DNA of 64,000 bases from positions 2,304,561 to 2,368,560 of the forward strand of contig JAJEKV010000092.1 in the NCBI GenBank assembly GCA_021234155.1, read 5' to 3'. Made by a program: the position numbers and the translations under genes. The notes beneath the pieces were generated by a model. It saw nothing but the letters and a program-made list of their open reading frames with translations, was not told where the DNA came from and searched no databases. The stretch is from Isoetes taiwanensis. Its lineage: Eukaryota; Streptophyta; Lycopodiopsida; Isoetales; Isoetaceae. Below, piece by piece: positions 50,977 to 60,966 of the stretch. The stretch's first letter is position 1. Each line of letters begins with the position of its first letter.

Positions 50977-50983
50977 TATAAAG
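50977..50983 (+). promoter_or_regulatory. TATA box of the H3-like gene
   Basis: TATAAAG lies only 20 bp before the ATG at 51003, so transcription would start at or very near the start codon. The other cargo genes have about 90 bp here. Confidence 0.45.
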
Positions 50984-51002
50984 CGCCATCATTTGAGAAG
51001 CC

Positions 51003-51927
51003 ATGGCAAGAACTAAGCAAACCGCAAGGATCCATCCAGTGGTGTAAGGCCGGTGATTACATTAGTCCGCCTTCTTCATCGACTCGAAGTCTCGATAGAG
51101 ATTCTCCTCCTCCGACCATGCCTAAGCGGAAGACCGGAAAAAGAAACCGCGCATGATGGGGCGGGAGAAGCAGCTCCGGAGTAAAGTAGGGAGGTGCACT
51201 CTGGTTCGAGACGAGGATGAAAATGTGAGACCGGCGAGCAGAATATGACGCCGGATTAATTATTGGGCAGCCGCCTCTTTCTTGCTCTTCCCCTCCTCTG
51301 TTCCTTACGTGGAGGTGCGGGACCTTCAAATCAAAGGAGGAGGCCCAACGCCGAAAGGGAAGGCGATCAGGAATGTGAGGAGGCGGTAGGAAGAGTCGGG
51401 CCGAGGAACGGCCGGCAGATCTTTGGGGTGAGGAGGCGGCCGGAAGAGTCGGCCGAGCAACAAAGGCTCAAATCTTTGGGGTGGGTGAGGGTAGTGGCGG
51501 GGCGTTTTAAGACGAAGCTCGGCATTAAAAGCGCTTCCACGAGATTAAGAAGTATCAGAAGAACTGAGCGAGATGGTCATTCCGTCTCCCATTTGCGGGC
51601 TCGCGTGAGAGATTACGCAAGAGTGTGGTGCGATACATCATACCGATATTGAGAATTCAAGCAACCGCCTTTAAATGCTCTTCAAATGGCAGGAAGCGGT
51701 TGGTGTCGGGCGTTTCGAGGACTCATGACTTTGCAAAGCAATACATGCCAAGCGGGTGGTGTCATGCCCAAGGACATACTCGTCTTACGCATAAGGGATC
51801 CCGAAAGTACTATGGTCAAAATTTTATGGCTGAATACAACAAGAAGAAAGACCCCCGAGAAAAAGGCCGTGAAGTGCCTTTTGTGTTTTTCATATGTATA
51901 ATATTTCTTAATGTAATGGCTTTATAA
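51003..51927 (+). pseudogene. Degenerate histone-H3-like cargo gene
   Basis: The start at 51003 reads MARTKQTAR, a perfect match to the first nine residues of eukaryotic H3 including lysine 4. Downstream, separate short segments resemble later parts of the H3 fold: a LREI-KKYQ-like stretch near 51540, a NALQMA stretch near 51675 (helix 2), and MPKDILVLRIRD at 51764-51799, close to the H3 C-terminal MPKDIQLARRIRG. The region between is long for an H3 gene and no single frame covers it, so this is a fossil. It lies inside the TIR element, after a TATA box and before a 66-bp inverted repeat, so it is cargo and not a host locus. Whether it derives from canonical H3, a CenH3-like variant or a virus-borne histone cannot be told. 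Confidence 0.6.
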
Positions 51928-52004
51928 GCTTAATCTCTTAGTCCATTTCTTTCTTAGAAGCCTAGCTTCGCACTTTGTATTTTTTTTTTTAATGTTATAC
52001 GTGA

Positions 52005-52070
52005 GGATCACCTGACATGACAAGCATTGTGCTTTTTGTTGCACATAGTAGTCTTGGCGTCGTGTGATCC
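52005..52070. repeat. 66-bp-class inverted repeat 2
   Basis: The arms are GGATCACCTGACATGAC (degenerate) and TTGGCGTCGTGTGATCC. It starts about 80 bp after the end of the H3-like region. Confidence 0.75.
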
Positions 52071-52098
52071 AACCCTAACCCTAACCCTAACCCTAAAA
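52071..52098. repeat. Short telomere-like repeat (AACCCT)4
   Basis: Four units of AACCCT, the vertebrate-type telomere unit and not the common plant type with three A, directly abut inverted repeat 2. AAACCCTAA-like boxes are also known promoter elements of plant genes for translation and replication, so it may belong to the promoter of the next cargo gene. Confidence 0.85.
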
Positions 52099-52227
52099 TG
52101 TGCGGACAAATCTCCCCCCTTACAACGTGTGTCCCCTTTCATAATCGATAAGCGGCTACTTGAGTTCAAAAGTGATGCGCCTTTACCGCTCCTAAACATC
52201 TTCTTGTTTTCGTCGTTTGCTTCGCCA

Positions 52228-53200
52228 TGGATTGTTATGTGAAGTTCCTGGAATGGTATGCATCCGCCCCTCATGACAACGAGGAAGTTGCGCCGACTGC
52301 GATTTATCCGTTCTATTGCAAGGAGTTGGACATCATGGCAAGCGATGTAGCGAGCTTGGATGCTATCGCGAGGTTGCCTTAGCTTTCACCTGGACCGCTT
52401 GGTCTCGGCCAAGACGTCCTTTGCGGATGTCCGGCTCGTGGATTCCAAAACCAGCTCTAGAGGGAGGCAGCTTTCCATTTGCAAGCAGGGAAGATGTTTT
52501 TCAAGAATCTGCCGCATAGCGGGCTCCTCTCCGGCTGCGTCCTTGTGCTTAAGAAGGTATCTTATTTCTCTTTGCCGTTTGCATTTGCTAGTTATTGCAT
52601 TACCTTTCGCCACCAAACCAGAAGATATACTTTGGAAACAATGAAATCTTTAAGCCAAGGGGGGTTAGGTTATGTGTGATGATGATCTGACTATGACGTA
52701 GAAATGGAGATAGATCTACAAGAAGAAGAGCAAGAATGTAGGAGTTTTAGCTTGACGACCGGCCTTGGGTGAACGGAGGAGGGAGATGATTCGAAGGTGA
52801 TGAGGATGGGGATGAGGATGAAAAGAAGTTGTCGACATAACGCCAATTTTAGTGGAAGGCAAAGAATACTTATTGCTAAGTGATATCTTGAGGAACCCGT
52901 CTTTGTTACGAATGTGTGCTAGGGAAGACGAGCTTATCGATTACCTTGGCGAATGGGTAAACTTAGGCCTAGATTTTGAAGAGGATTTGGACAAAGAGAT
53001 GTTTGAAGTGTCTAATTATACAAGCAATGCTATAAAGCTTAAAGAAGCCTATGAGAGGCTGGAGTCTCGATTTGCTCAAGATGAGGCGAATCTACCAAGC
53101 GGAAGAAGAATTCCAGCGTCTCAGGTGCAAAGCCGCCAACAGGATCTGAGGTTTGGCAGGCCCTTTGATCAATCAGCAAAGCATAAGCCTGGTAGATGAG
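52228..53200 (+). pseudogene. Cargo gene D, unknown
   Basis: An ATG at 52228 opens MDCYVKFLEWYASAPHDNEE, followed by coding-like stretches in changing frames. A clean final open part at 52852-53199 contains KEYLLLSDILRNPSLLRMC and YLGEWVNLGLDFEEDLDKEM and is acidic and probably helical. No family is recognised. There are several frame changes. It ends 39 bp before the start of the next open region and has no inverted repeat of its own. Confidence 0.35.
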
Positions 53201-53238
53201 GATAAATGTGAAGAAGGGTTCTTATTTGTGGGAAGTAG

Positions 53239-53630
53239 ATGATTTTTCTTGCCGACATGCACGGGGACAGGGAAAGATTGAAGGACTCTACATTGTTACG
53301 ATATATCTCAAGATTCGTTAATGGGGAGATAATCGTCTTATTGAGAACTTTCGGTCAAAAGGTGCGTAGAGTTTGTCTATTACATCCGTGCATTATGCAT
53401 GTTCGGGAACCATTCCCAATTGGCATCAAACACCGAAAGGGTGATAGCAATTCGCGAGGATGTTGTGTTACAATATTTTGACGACCAAGCGGTCTTGGGC
53501 GAGCAATATGTTAAATTTTTTAGGCTGGCTTGACTCACCCAAGGTTGGAGATAAAAAGTCGATAACATGGAAGTCATTGCCTTGTTGGATCGGTCGCGGG
53601 GGATTGAAAGAGTATGAAATTGACAATGAA
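53239..53630 (+). pseudogene. Cargo gene E, unknown
   Basis: An open region starts at the ATG at 53239 (MIFLADMHGDRERLKDSTLL), continues with YISRFVNGEIIVLLRTFGQK and VRRVCLLHPCIMHVREPFP, and then continues coding-like in another frame to about 53630. I do not recognise it. The inverted repeat at 53738 follows about 110 bp later, in the usual position. Confidence 0.35.
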
Positions 53631-53737
53631 GCTTGAGAAATTGGAAGTTATATGTTTTCCAACTTGTATCGGTAAAATTATTTATGTACTGATTGTCCTT
53701 CCGAAATTCCTAATAAAAATTATTTTATTTGTATTTA

Positions 53738-53803
53738 TTCACATCACGCGAAATACATCGATCGATTTTTCTGTCATATCTAGGTTTTCGCGTAGGTGTG
53801 ATA
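53738..53803. repeat. 66-bp-class inverted repeat 3
   Basis: The arms are TTCACATCACGCGAAA and TTTTCGCGTAGGTGTGATA. The changes relative to the consensus partly preserve pairing. It follows cargo gene E. Confidence 0.8.
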
Positions 53804-53894
53804 TCTATCTCGAAGAAATGAAATATTATTGGAAAAAGACAATTAATTTATTTATTCCTCACACGGCCGAGAAGCAACTTCGTGCGACTCATGT

Positions 53895-53903
53895 TATAAA
53901 TAG
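53895..53903 (+). promoter_or_regulatory. TATA box, tandem gene 1
   Basis: TATAAATAG lies 93 bp before the ATG at 53988. The same box, followed by AAGACC, precedes tandem gene 2. Confidence 0.7.
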
Positions 53904-53987
53904 AAGACCGATGTCCACGCCGACCTCCGTCGCCTTCCGCCTTACGCTCATCTTCTACTTCCGGCTTCCGCCTTCCACCTACGCTCG

Positions 53988-54400
53988 ATGGCATCATCAT
54001 CTTCCTCTAGCAGTGACCACGCCAAGATAGCACTCCCCTTGCCCCCGAGCTGCCGTGGACATCACCCTTGCGGTGGTGATGAAGAGATTCAAGGAGATCC
54101 ATGATGAAAACAACCGCCTCACGTCGCCAGAGAACAATGGCGGTCGGCGGATTAACCTTCACGAGGGGAGCTTTGCCTGGCGAAGACGTTGAGCTCGTGG
54201 AAACATTCGCCATGTACCAGAGGCTGGCGGCCGCAGGCCGAGGCAGTTGAAACTGCTCACATGATTTCGCAGGCCTTAGAAGATATGGAGAAGAAGCTCC
54301 GTTTGCGGAGGATGAGAACGCTGACCTTCACGGCTTTTGCCGGGACATGAAAATCAGCTAGAGGATCATGAAGATCCCTAGCCGTTGTATATCAAATAGT
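53988..54400 (+). pseudogene. Tandem cargo gene 1 (MAS family)
   Basis: This is the first of four related tandem units. The ATG is followed by a serine-rich start (MASSSSSSS). Nearby, in another frame, is DITLAVVMKRFKEIHDENNR, the family's core segment, predicted helical or coiled-coil. The 3' part (GAAGATATGGAGAAGAAGCT and GATCATGAAGATCC) is shared with gene 2. I know no named family with this core. The frame is broken. The unit is bounded by its own TATA box and an inverted repeat at 54562. Confidence 0.55.
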
Positions 54401-54561
54401 GATTTTTATAATCTGTATTTATTACTCAGAAGTAATCAAACTCTTAACTACCGCTTCCGGAGATCCCAGGATAGAATAAAATCAGCTTCAAAGAAAAGTT
54501 TTCTCTATTTTTTGCTTCTATCTATCCTGTTGTTCCAATGTATGTTCTGTTTTATTAAAAT

Positions 54562-54626
54562 ATCACACGACGCGAAATGCCTTGCTTGCAATTAGGTAGC
54601 AATCAATGGATTTCGCGTCGTGTGAT
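54562..54626. repeat. 66-bp-class inverted repeat 4
   Basis: This is the best-preserved copy. The arms ATCACACGACGCGAAAT and ATTTCGCGTCGTGTGAT are perfectly complementary. The centre contains TGCAATTAGGTAGCAATCAA, shared with repeat 5. It follows tandem gene 1. Confidence 0.92.
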
Positions 54627-54866
54627 CTCCATGCCGTTCTATTTTGCTTCAATGAGAAGTTCTATCTTTAGTTATGTATCAGTAAAATTACTTATGTATA
54701 GATTGTATCATAAAATTATCAATAAAATTATCACACGAGCTTTCTACGGAAGAAAAGGCGTTAGAAAAGCGGTCCTTTTTCCTCACCTGCGGCGCGAAGT
54801 AAGCGGTCGATTTTCGACCCACGGCATCCGGCGTGGTGTGACTCAAGCTACTACGAAATCCTCAAG

Positions 54867-54875
54867 TATAAATAG
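54867..54875 (+). promoter_or_regulatory. TATA box, tandem gene 2
   Basis: TATAAATAG lies 179 bp before the ATG at 55046. The leader is longer than in the other units because a pyrimidine-rich segment (CTCTTCCGCCTTCCGCCTTA type) is duplicated in it. Confidence 0.65.
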
Positions 54876-55045
54876 AAGACCTTCTATCTTGCCTTCGACC
54901 TCCGATCCTCTTCCGCCCTTCCGCCTTACGCTCATCTTCTCCGCCTTCCGCCTTCGCTTAAAGCCTTCTCCTCCGATCCTCTTCCGCCTTCCGCCTTACG
55001 CTCATCTTCTCCCCTTAGCCTTCGCCTTCCGCCTTCTTCTCCTCG

Positions 55046-55420
55046 ATGGCATCTTCATCCTCCTCCGATAGGCGGCCCGCGCCCAGAGCTGCCCGCGGAC
55101 ATCACCCTTCTTTGTGGTGATGAAAGAGATTCAAGGAGGTTCCGCAGCGAAAACGGCCGTCGTCGCCCGTAGAAGATGGGAGGATTGGACGGAGTTAGAA
55201 TTCACGCGAGGGGCTGCTGCATGAGGCGAGACCTTGAGCTTCAGCGGCAACATTAACCAGTACCGGGGAGGCCAATAGCCGTAGGATTGAGGCGTTTTAG
55301 CGCACACAATATTCGCGCAGCTAGAAGATATGGAGAAGAAGCTTTCGGCTGAGGAGGATGAGAAGCAGCTTTTGCTTTCACGGCCTACTCTGGGATCATG
55401 AAGATCCGTAGCCATTGTAT
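55046..55420 (+). pseudogene. Tandem cargo gene 2 (MAS family)
   Basis: This is the closest relative of tandem gene 1. It has a MASSSSSDRR start, the stretch ELPADITLL-VVMKEIQ in adjacent frames, and the same 3' block ending at GATCATGAAGATCCGTAGCC. The two units also share their promoters and terminal inverted repeats, so the whole transcription unit was duplicated. The frame is interrupted. No function is recognised. Confidence 0.5.
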
Positions 55421-55494
55421 ATATATTTTTGTTTCAAAGAAAAATTTGCTCTGTTTCTTGCTTCTATCTGTTCTCTTGTTTTGTTTTATTAAAA

Positions 55495-55560
55495 GATCAC
55501 GACGCCTTGAAATGCCATTCTTGCAATTAGGTAGCAATCAATGGATTTCGTCGTATGATC
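55495..55560. repeat. 66-bp-class inverted repeat 5
   Basis: The arms are GATCACGACGCCTTGAAAT and ATTTCGTCGTATGATC. The centre is nearly identical to that of repeat 4. It follows tandem gene 2. Confidence 0.85.
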
Positions 55561-55935
55561 TCCACAACGCATACACCTCGTTGTATGTATAAATTCATAA
55601 TTTATTAATGGAAAAGTATATGTAACACAAATATCTAGCTAGATTATGTGATAACTTGCGGGTAAATCTAATTTGCATGTGGATGACAACGTCTATTCAC
55701 ATCGTGGCTTTGTGGATGACAACGTCATGCCAAGGGCGTGGCATCTTATTTGCCACAATAACCTTGTCTTTTGTGCGGCCGCATACATGATGCGGCTAGG
55801 GGATATGCCGGATCCCATGATGCGAACATAGGCTACCGTTGCCTAATTGCATGCTATAATTTAAGCCTCGTAGGATTATTACACAACTTTATCGGTTTTC
55901 ATCGCAACCGTAGATTCCAACGTATCTCTAGTTTC

Positions 55936-55943
55936 TATATAAA
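55936..55943 (+). promoter_or_regulatory. TATA box, tandem gene 3
   Basis: TATATAAA lies 97 bp before the ATG at 56033. Confidence 0.6.
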
Positions 55944-56032
55944 ACGCCGGAGGCCTTTGTCTTCTCCTATCCGCCATCTCTGTTTCTACCACATCAGCCC
56001 TCACCATCTCTCTCGTTCTCCCATCACTTTCA

Positions 56033-56580
56033 ATGGCCTCGGCTCAGTTCCATCCCTGTAGAGATCTTGTCTCAAATTTTGGTCAAGGAAATTGAGAACA
56101 TTCGCGTCTTTGAAGCGGAGGGAACGGATCCGCCTTCTAAAAGAAAAGAATGATGAAGACGCCGCCAAGCTGGTTGCGGCAGAGAGGAAAAGGCCGCCTT
56201 TCTGAGGAGGTGATTTTAGTGCGCCGACAATCACGGCTGCCTTAGACCGCTAATTGTGCAGCCACGAGAGATATAACCTCCAAGAGAGCGTGAGGGCGCA
56301 AATCGGGGGGAGAAGCTGCCCGAGCCCAACTTCGATGGCGGGGAAGATAAGGTTGCGGAATATGAGAGCGTGGTTGCGGGCGGGCAATCATGTTGGAGGA
56401 GCGAAAAAAATTATCCCGCCCTCGGAAGAGCTTGCCGGCGATCATAGGCATCGGGCTCCTCCTAGAGGGGCCTTTTTTTTAATGTTTGTAATTGGTTTTA
56501 TTTCTCAATGGGAAAAGTTTTTGACAAATGTGCGAATATTACGTTTCCTATTTTTAATTTTCAATATCCGTGGTAGAGAA
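56033..56580 (+). pseudogene. Tandem cargo gene 3 (MAS family)
   Basis: This is a more distant member. It has a MASAQFHPC start and, in another frame, PVEILSQILVKEIENIRVFE, which lines up with the DITLAVVMKRFKE core of gene 1. A lysine- and glutamate-rich stretch follows (SKRKE). The unit keeps the order TATA box, ATG, core, inverted repeat (56592). The frame is interrupted and the function is unknown. Confidence 0.45.
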
Positions 56581-56591
56581 TGACAAAGACG

Positions 56592-56657
56592 GATCACCAC
56601 TGAGCGAAACCCTTCATAGGGTTTTAAAGCTCGTGTGCGATTTCAGCGTGGTGTGAT
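56592..56657. repeat. 66-bp-class inverted repeat 6
   Basis: The arms are GGATCACCACTGAGCGAAA and ATTTCAGCGTGGTGTGATA. They differ from the consensus, yet still pair well with each other. It follows tandem gene 3. Confidence 0.8.
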
Positions 56658-56794
56658 ATATGATGTAGTTAGAATAGTTATTAATGTGTTCCAAATGACG
56701 TTACCATTAATGTGTTCTAGCGGACAACCCGAGAATCCGGCTTCGACCGTCACGGCGGCCGAAAGTGTGTTTAATATGTTGAAGCGCTAATATG

Positions 56795-56802
56795 TATAAA
56801 TT
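56795..56802 (+). promoter_or_regulatory. TATA box, tandem gene 4
   Basis: TATAAATT lies 92 bp before the ATG at 56887. Confidence 0.6.
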
Positions 56803-56886
56803 GAGGTCCTTGCATTGTGCTCCTTAGCCGGTTAGAGTCTTTGCTCCTCACTTCTATAATCTTAACGTCCCTCCCATTTGTCATCT

Positions 56887-57357
56887 ATGGCCTCCACATC
56901 CTCAACCGCCGATAATGGAAAACGAAGAGGATAGAACTCCCTCCCCGACATAGTGTTGGGTGTTCTAATGAAGAGGTTGAAGGAGCAAGATGATCTTCTA
57001 AAGGAAAACGCCGTTACAATTCAGCAGAAAGAAGAAGAGAATGAATTCAACCTTCTCATGCTTCGTAGCCAGGAGAGGCAAATCAGGCGGTTGAATAGAA
57101 GGCTGGACAGGATGACATGCCCCAACAACTGCACTGAGGTGGTTATGACGGCAACGAGGATGCTAATTCAAAGCGTAAGAACACGTTGTGCTATTGGGAC
57201 AGAGCCGGGACATGTACAAAGAGATGGTGGACGATTGGAGGAACGTTTGGATAGGGTGATTGCTCGCTTGAGGGGAAGAGATGAAGACGAAGACGAGGAC
57301 GGAGCTGATGATGATGATGAAGATAATGAAGAAGAGCTCGCACTGGAGCAACAATGA
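56887..57357 (+). pseudogene. Tandem cargo gene 4 (MAS family), coiled coil with acidic tail
   Basis: This is the best-preserved member. The ATG at 56887 starts MASTSSTADNG; the long open part at 56953-57357 (134 residues) begins VLGVLMKRLKEQDDLLKENA in the position of the family core. It continues as a strongly heptad-like coiled coil rich in E, Q, R and L (about residues 5-60), has two cysteines in MTCPNNC, and ends in an acidic tail (RDEDEDEDGADDDDEDNEEE). A coiled coil plus an acidic tail is a layout seen in histone chaperones and transcription cofactors. With an H3-like gene in the same element a histone-related role is conceivable, but this is only an inference. The start and the long open part are not in one frame. 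Confidence 0.55.
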
Positions 57358-57439
57358 GTCGTTGTATTTTGTTTTTCAATGTAACATCTTTCACAACTTT
57401 AATCAAAAGTAACCCTTTTTTATTATTATCTTGTAAAGC

Positions 57440-57507
57440 TTCACACGACGCGAAGCCACATAAATGCAAGCAATAGCGAACTCCACTGTGCTCGCTACCG
57501 TATGATC
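57440..57507. repeat. 66-bp-class inverted repeat 7
   Basis: The arms are TTCACACGACGCGAAGC and GCTCGCTACCGTATGATC. It starts 83 bp after the stop of tandem gene 4 and is directly followed by repeat 8. Confidence 0.82.
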
Positions 57508-57514
57508 TAAAATA

Positions 57515-57582
57515 AGATCACACGACGCGAAGCTACAGTTGTGCAAACAAGGTTGGAGGCAAGTACTTCGCGTCGTGTGAAC
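57515..57582. repeat. 66-bp-class inverted repeat 8
   Basis: The arms are GATCACACGACGCGAAGC and ACTTCGCGTCGTGTGAAC. It is 7 bp from repeat 7, and it faces the 3' end of the convergent minus-strand transposase-like gene. Confidence 0.9.
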
Positions 57583-57793
57583 ATGCTACACATTACAAGT
57601 ATACTTTACCGATTCTTTGTCTCTTAGATCTCCACTGTTGCGATGCTAGTGGGGCCCTAGAATTTTGCCAAGCAACTTTCCATTTCTCTTGACATTATGC
57701 CAATGGTGTTTACGACTTCTGGGTTGCTCCTTAAAGCGACCTTCTTGTCGTATTTAGCCATCGCCCTTCTATAAAACCACTCTGTCATCTGTC

Positions 57794-60290
57794 TTAGAGG
57801 GTTGGTTCCCACATTTCCACCCTTCTTTGAGTGTTACGATGAAAGGCTATTTTAGCTTGTTTATGCGACTTCTCCATGCCTTGTGCACTCCACACTACTA
57901 GGCTTCCATACTTCCTAAAAAACCAAGGTGCATGAGCCCAAAAGATGTGCAAGTAGTGCGTGACTTCACTCTCTCCCCATGCGTCTATGAAAGCTTTAAT
58001 AAATTTGTTATTCCGGCTTGCGAACATTTACGCATCTTCTCTCTTGAGGTCCATTCTCACGAATATATGGGAACAATTCGGACAATGCATCCCATTTTTT
58101 TTTTCCTCAATGCCGAGCGAGCATGCATCTCATGCGGTCTCGCTCGCATCAACCGGCAATTTTCCAAATTCATAGACCTTTTCTCCCATCGGTTTCCGTT
58201 CGAGCCTCTCTATGATTCTTTATGAAGCGTCGAGCTTTCACCCTCAATTGACACCTTACGAGGCACACTTGTTCTTCCCCGCCCGTTTCTCATCGAGCTC
58301 TAATCTTACATTGCCACCATGCAAACACGCATACGATAGAACATGTTCAACTCTAATTCCTTCCTCTCTTCTCTTCTTGTGCGAAATGTTCCACACGAAT
58401 CTGCAGCTCAAAAATATCATCTTGTCGATGATTCTCACAAAGCCGTGCAAAGTGCAGATATGAACCCTCTCTAATGGAATGGGGAAAATGCCATGGAACT
58501 TGGGATCTTCTTCTCCTCTATTAGGAGCATTTGCTTGGTTAAGGGACAAGGTTGAGCTTGATCTTCCCAAGACTTGACTTCCTTTGCATGATTGCGATCT
58601 GCATGACAACTTTTGCATGTTCCTTGTCCTCCTCCACTTATGTTGTACATTGCTTTCTCAGTTTTTAAATCAGACGCCAAGTGAAAAATTACTTTGTAAG
58701 ATCCATAGTGATCTACTTGCAATTTTTCCCCTCCCTCGAATCTAGATATTAGACTCGGGATGTCAGTTTGATTGAACACCCATTTCAATACCTCGTGGGT
58801 TTCTTTCTGAACTTTAAAGAGACCTAACCACCGTGTGTCATCTTGATTGACATGAGAACCATTTTTCCGCACGCTTCTTCTCCTCGTCAGTCACCTCTAC
58901 ATCTTTTTGTTATTCTTGTTGATCTTTGATTTAGCATGTGCAATTGCATTCTCAATTGCTCTATTCATGATGACAACGGATACCCTCTCATACTTCTCAA
59001 ATTTGGTCGGGTTCCATTTCATCCAATTTTATGCAAACTTCAATCTCACCATTAGTTTTACGCGAACTGTTAAGTCATAATATTTGACAAGGAATTTTAA
59101 GAGAGTAATCAGGTCAACCCAAAATTATTATTGCGTTCATTCATTCCAACTATATCACAACAATCCTTGCCATTCTTATCTTTTTATGGCTATGGCGGGA
59201 CAAAGACATTCAACGTGGTGCATCTCTCCTAATATGGCATACACCATCTTTGTCCTAGTAACCCTTGTATTCTCGACAATTTGTGGACGTGGAGCTTAAT
59301 ACTTTTTTTTGTGCCCATTCTTTTCAACGCGCCGTGGAATGGCTTGAATAGAGAACGGTAACCAAGCCTACCGATGCCTACATCATCACAAGCGGTCACG
59401 TACATCCGCCGCTTCTAACTTCTTGTAGATCTCCCTAGTACCATTTCCAATACCATCTTCTTGAGAGGAGAGTTGTAGGGTGACAAATCATGTCCACTAT
59501 CTCCCTGTTCGTCGCTAGGTTCTTCACCACGTAACCAAGATTGCTTCTAGTTTCCCCGGATCTTAACCGGCCTTTGCTAGTGTTGTAAAGCGGACCTTGT
59601 GGCGTGACCCTGGTCTGAATGCACCTGATCCAAACTTCAGTTCCTCTATCGATTCGATAATGCTTCTTCCTTTCTACTAAGCCAAGGGTGTTTTCTTCAA
59701 ATTCTTTAACCTACATTGAAGCCCAAAGTTTGCTCTTTCGAGCTCTTGGATCTTTTCTTGCAGCTGCCCTATCACCAATTTGGACTTGTCCACTTCGTAT
59801 CTCAAAGAAGTTTCCCTCCCAAGCCGTCATTCCTTTCCTTCATCACAGTGGAGTAATGAAGCGAGAGAAAAAAGAGTCTGCTGGTTTAAGTTATAATTCT
59901 CTTGTGACAATGGGCGCGGCTCATCTCAAGGAATCTGTATTCGATTCGAATGCCTTCATCTCTCTCAATCTCTCACAATATCCCAAGAGGCCGAGAGTTA
60001 CCGTCACCACAAAAATCGGACTAAACTTGAAACGCCCCGAAATGGCGGTTTCTTGCCACTCAACGGATCCAATGGATATAAAGCGCCATCCGCCCGGATG
60101 TCGACACTTTTTGAGCACGCAGGCGCAACATGTCGAGTCTAAGTTCTTATTTTTTAGACCTCCTTTTTTGCGATTGAAGACTGGAGCATATTCATGAGTC
60201 AGTTGGATCCTTATCCACACATCATTTGGAGCTTCCATACAGCGTGGATGCGACGGCGCGAAATGAATGAATGTGTACAATTTGTATGCC
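57794..60290 (-). pseudogene. Transposase-like gene
   Basis: Read leftward, coding-like pieces include YCERLREMKAFESNT near 59950; WLGLFKVQKETHEVLKWVFN near 58820; a probable zinc-binding stretch GGGQGTCKSCHADRNH near 58610; ERVHICTLHGFVRIIDKMIF near 58450; and, at 57794-58027, SEVTHYLHIFWAHAPWFFRK then YGSLVVWSAQGMEKSHKQAK. The set (C-x2-C-x-H, LH-x-x-x-R, YLHI-x-x-H, a late E-x-x-H) is what I remember from long transposase-like proteins of uncertain superfamily in many eukaryotes. It is the only enzyme-like gene in the 13.7-kb element, so it is the likely source of mobility. There are several frame changes, so it is dead. Inverted repeat 8 lies about 210 bp past its end. Confidence 0.5.
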
Positions 60291-60858
60291 CCACAGACAA
60301 TTAAGCCGTTTGAGGCTCGGTCCGTACTAACCTCGTTTTTGAAATTTTACAGCGTGCATATGGAAATCAAAAGTCCATTCTCCTACAATCCATGCTTTTA
60401 TACAAAAGCAAATTCAAAATTGAATTGTAGGGGCGGGAAGCCTTTTTGTATTGGGATGAAGTAAAGATCCGATTCACGAACTTTTAAGGCGCTAATCGCA
60501 GCCGCCATAAAACGAAAAGTCTAATACAAAGCTTCAACCTACACATTCAAATTTTGAAATGTAGAAAGCGGGGAATGGACTCTAAATGAAAAAAAATAGG
60601 GCAAGACAAGAATCGGTGATGCATGATTGGTATCGACAAACCAAGAGACACCACCGTCATGAGTTGCCGGTATGCTATAATGCAAGTGGCTTTTTAGAAG
60701 CGCCACGTGTTAAGGCGTCAATCTGTCTCGACAACAAGAGAATTAAATACATATGGCGCCATAGATATCGATTCCCCTTATTAGGAGAATATTCCAAGCA
60801 AATCGGCCGGGGAAAAAGGGGGAAATATGACGTGGAATGGCTGATAGGAGGCCATTTT
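60243..60858. repeat. Direct repeat, internal copy of the right subterminal region
   Basis: About 0.5-0.6 kb is repeated at 62253-62778. Landmarks are CATATGGAAATC, TACAAAGCTTCAACCTACAC, GTTGCCGGTATGCTATAATG and ATATGACGTGGAATGGCTGA. This copy stops at GAGGCCATTTT, just before the final 25 bases of the TIR, so it is an internal, decapitated copy of the element's right end. Confidence 0.85.
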
Positions 60859-60966
60859 AGTTCATAAAACATAATATAACTTGGAATGATAGATATTTTA
60901 TATGCAAATGGGAGACTATTGTGAGGGACTTGTGTTTAATTTTAATTTGACAACAAATAAGAAAGT

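Noticed and set aside
54562-54626. Bacterial-style rho-independent terminators for the 66-bp inverted repeats
   Set aside because: The arms are separated by loops of about 30 bp and lack a consistent T run after the second arm. The context is a eukaryotic genome.
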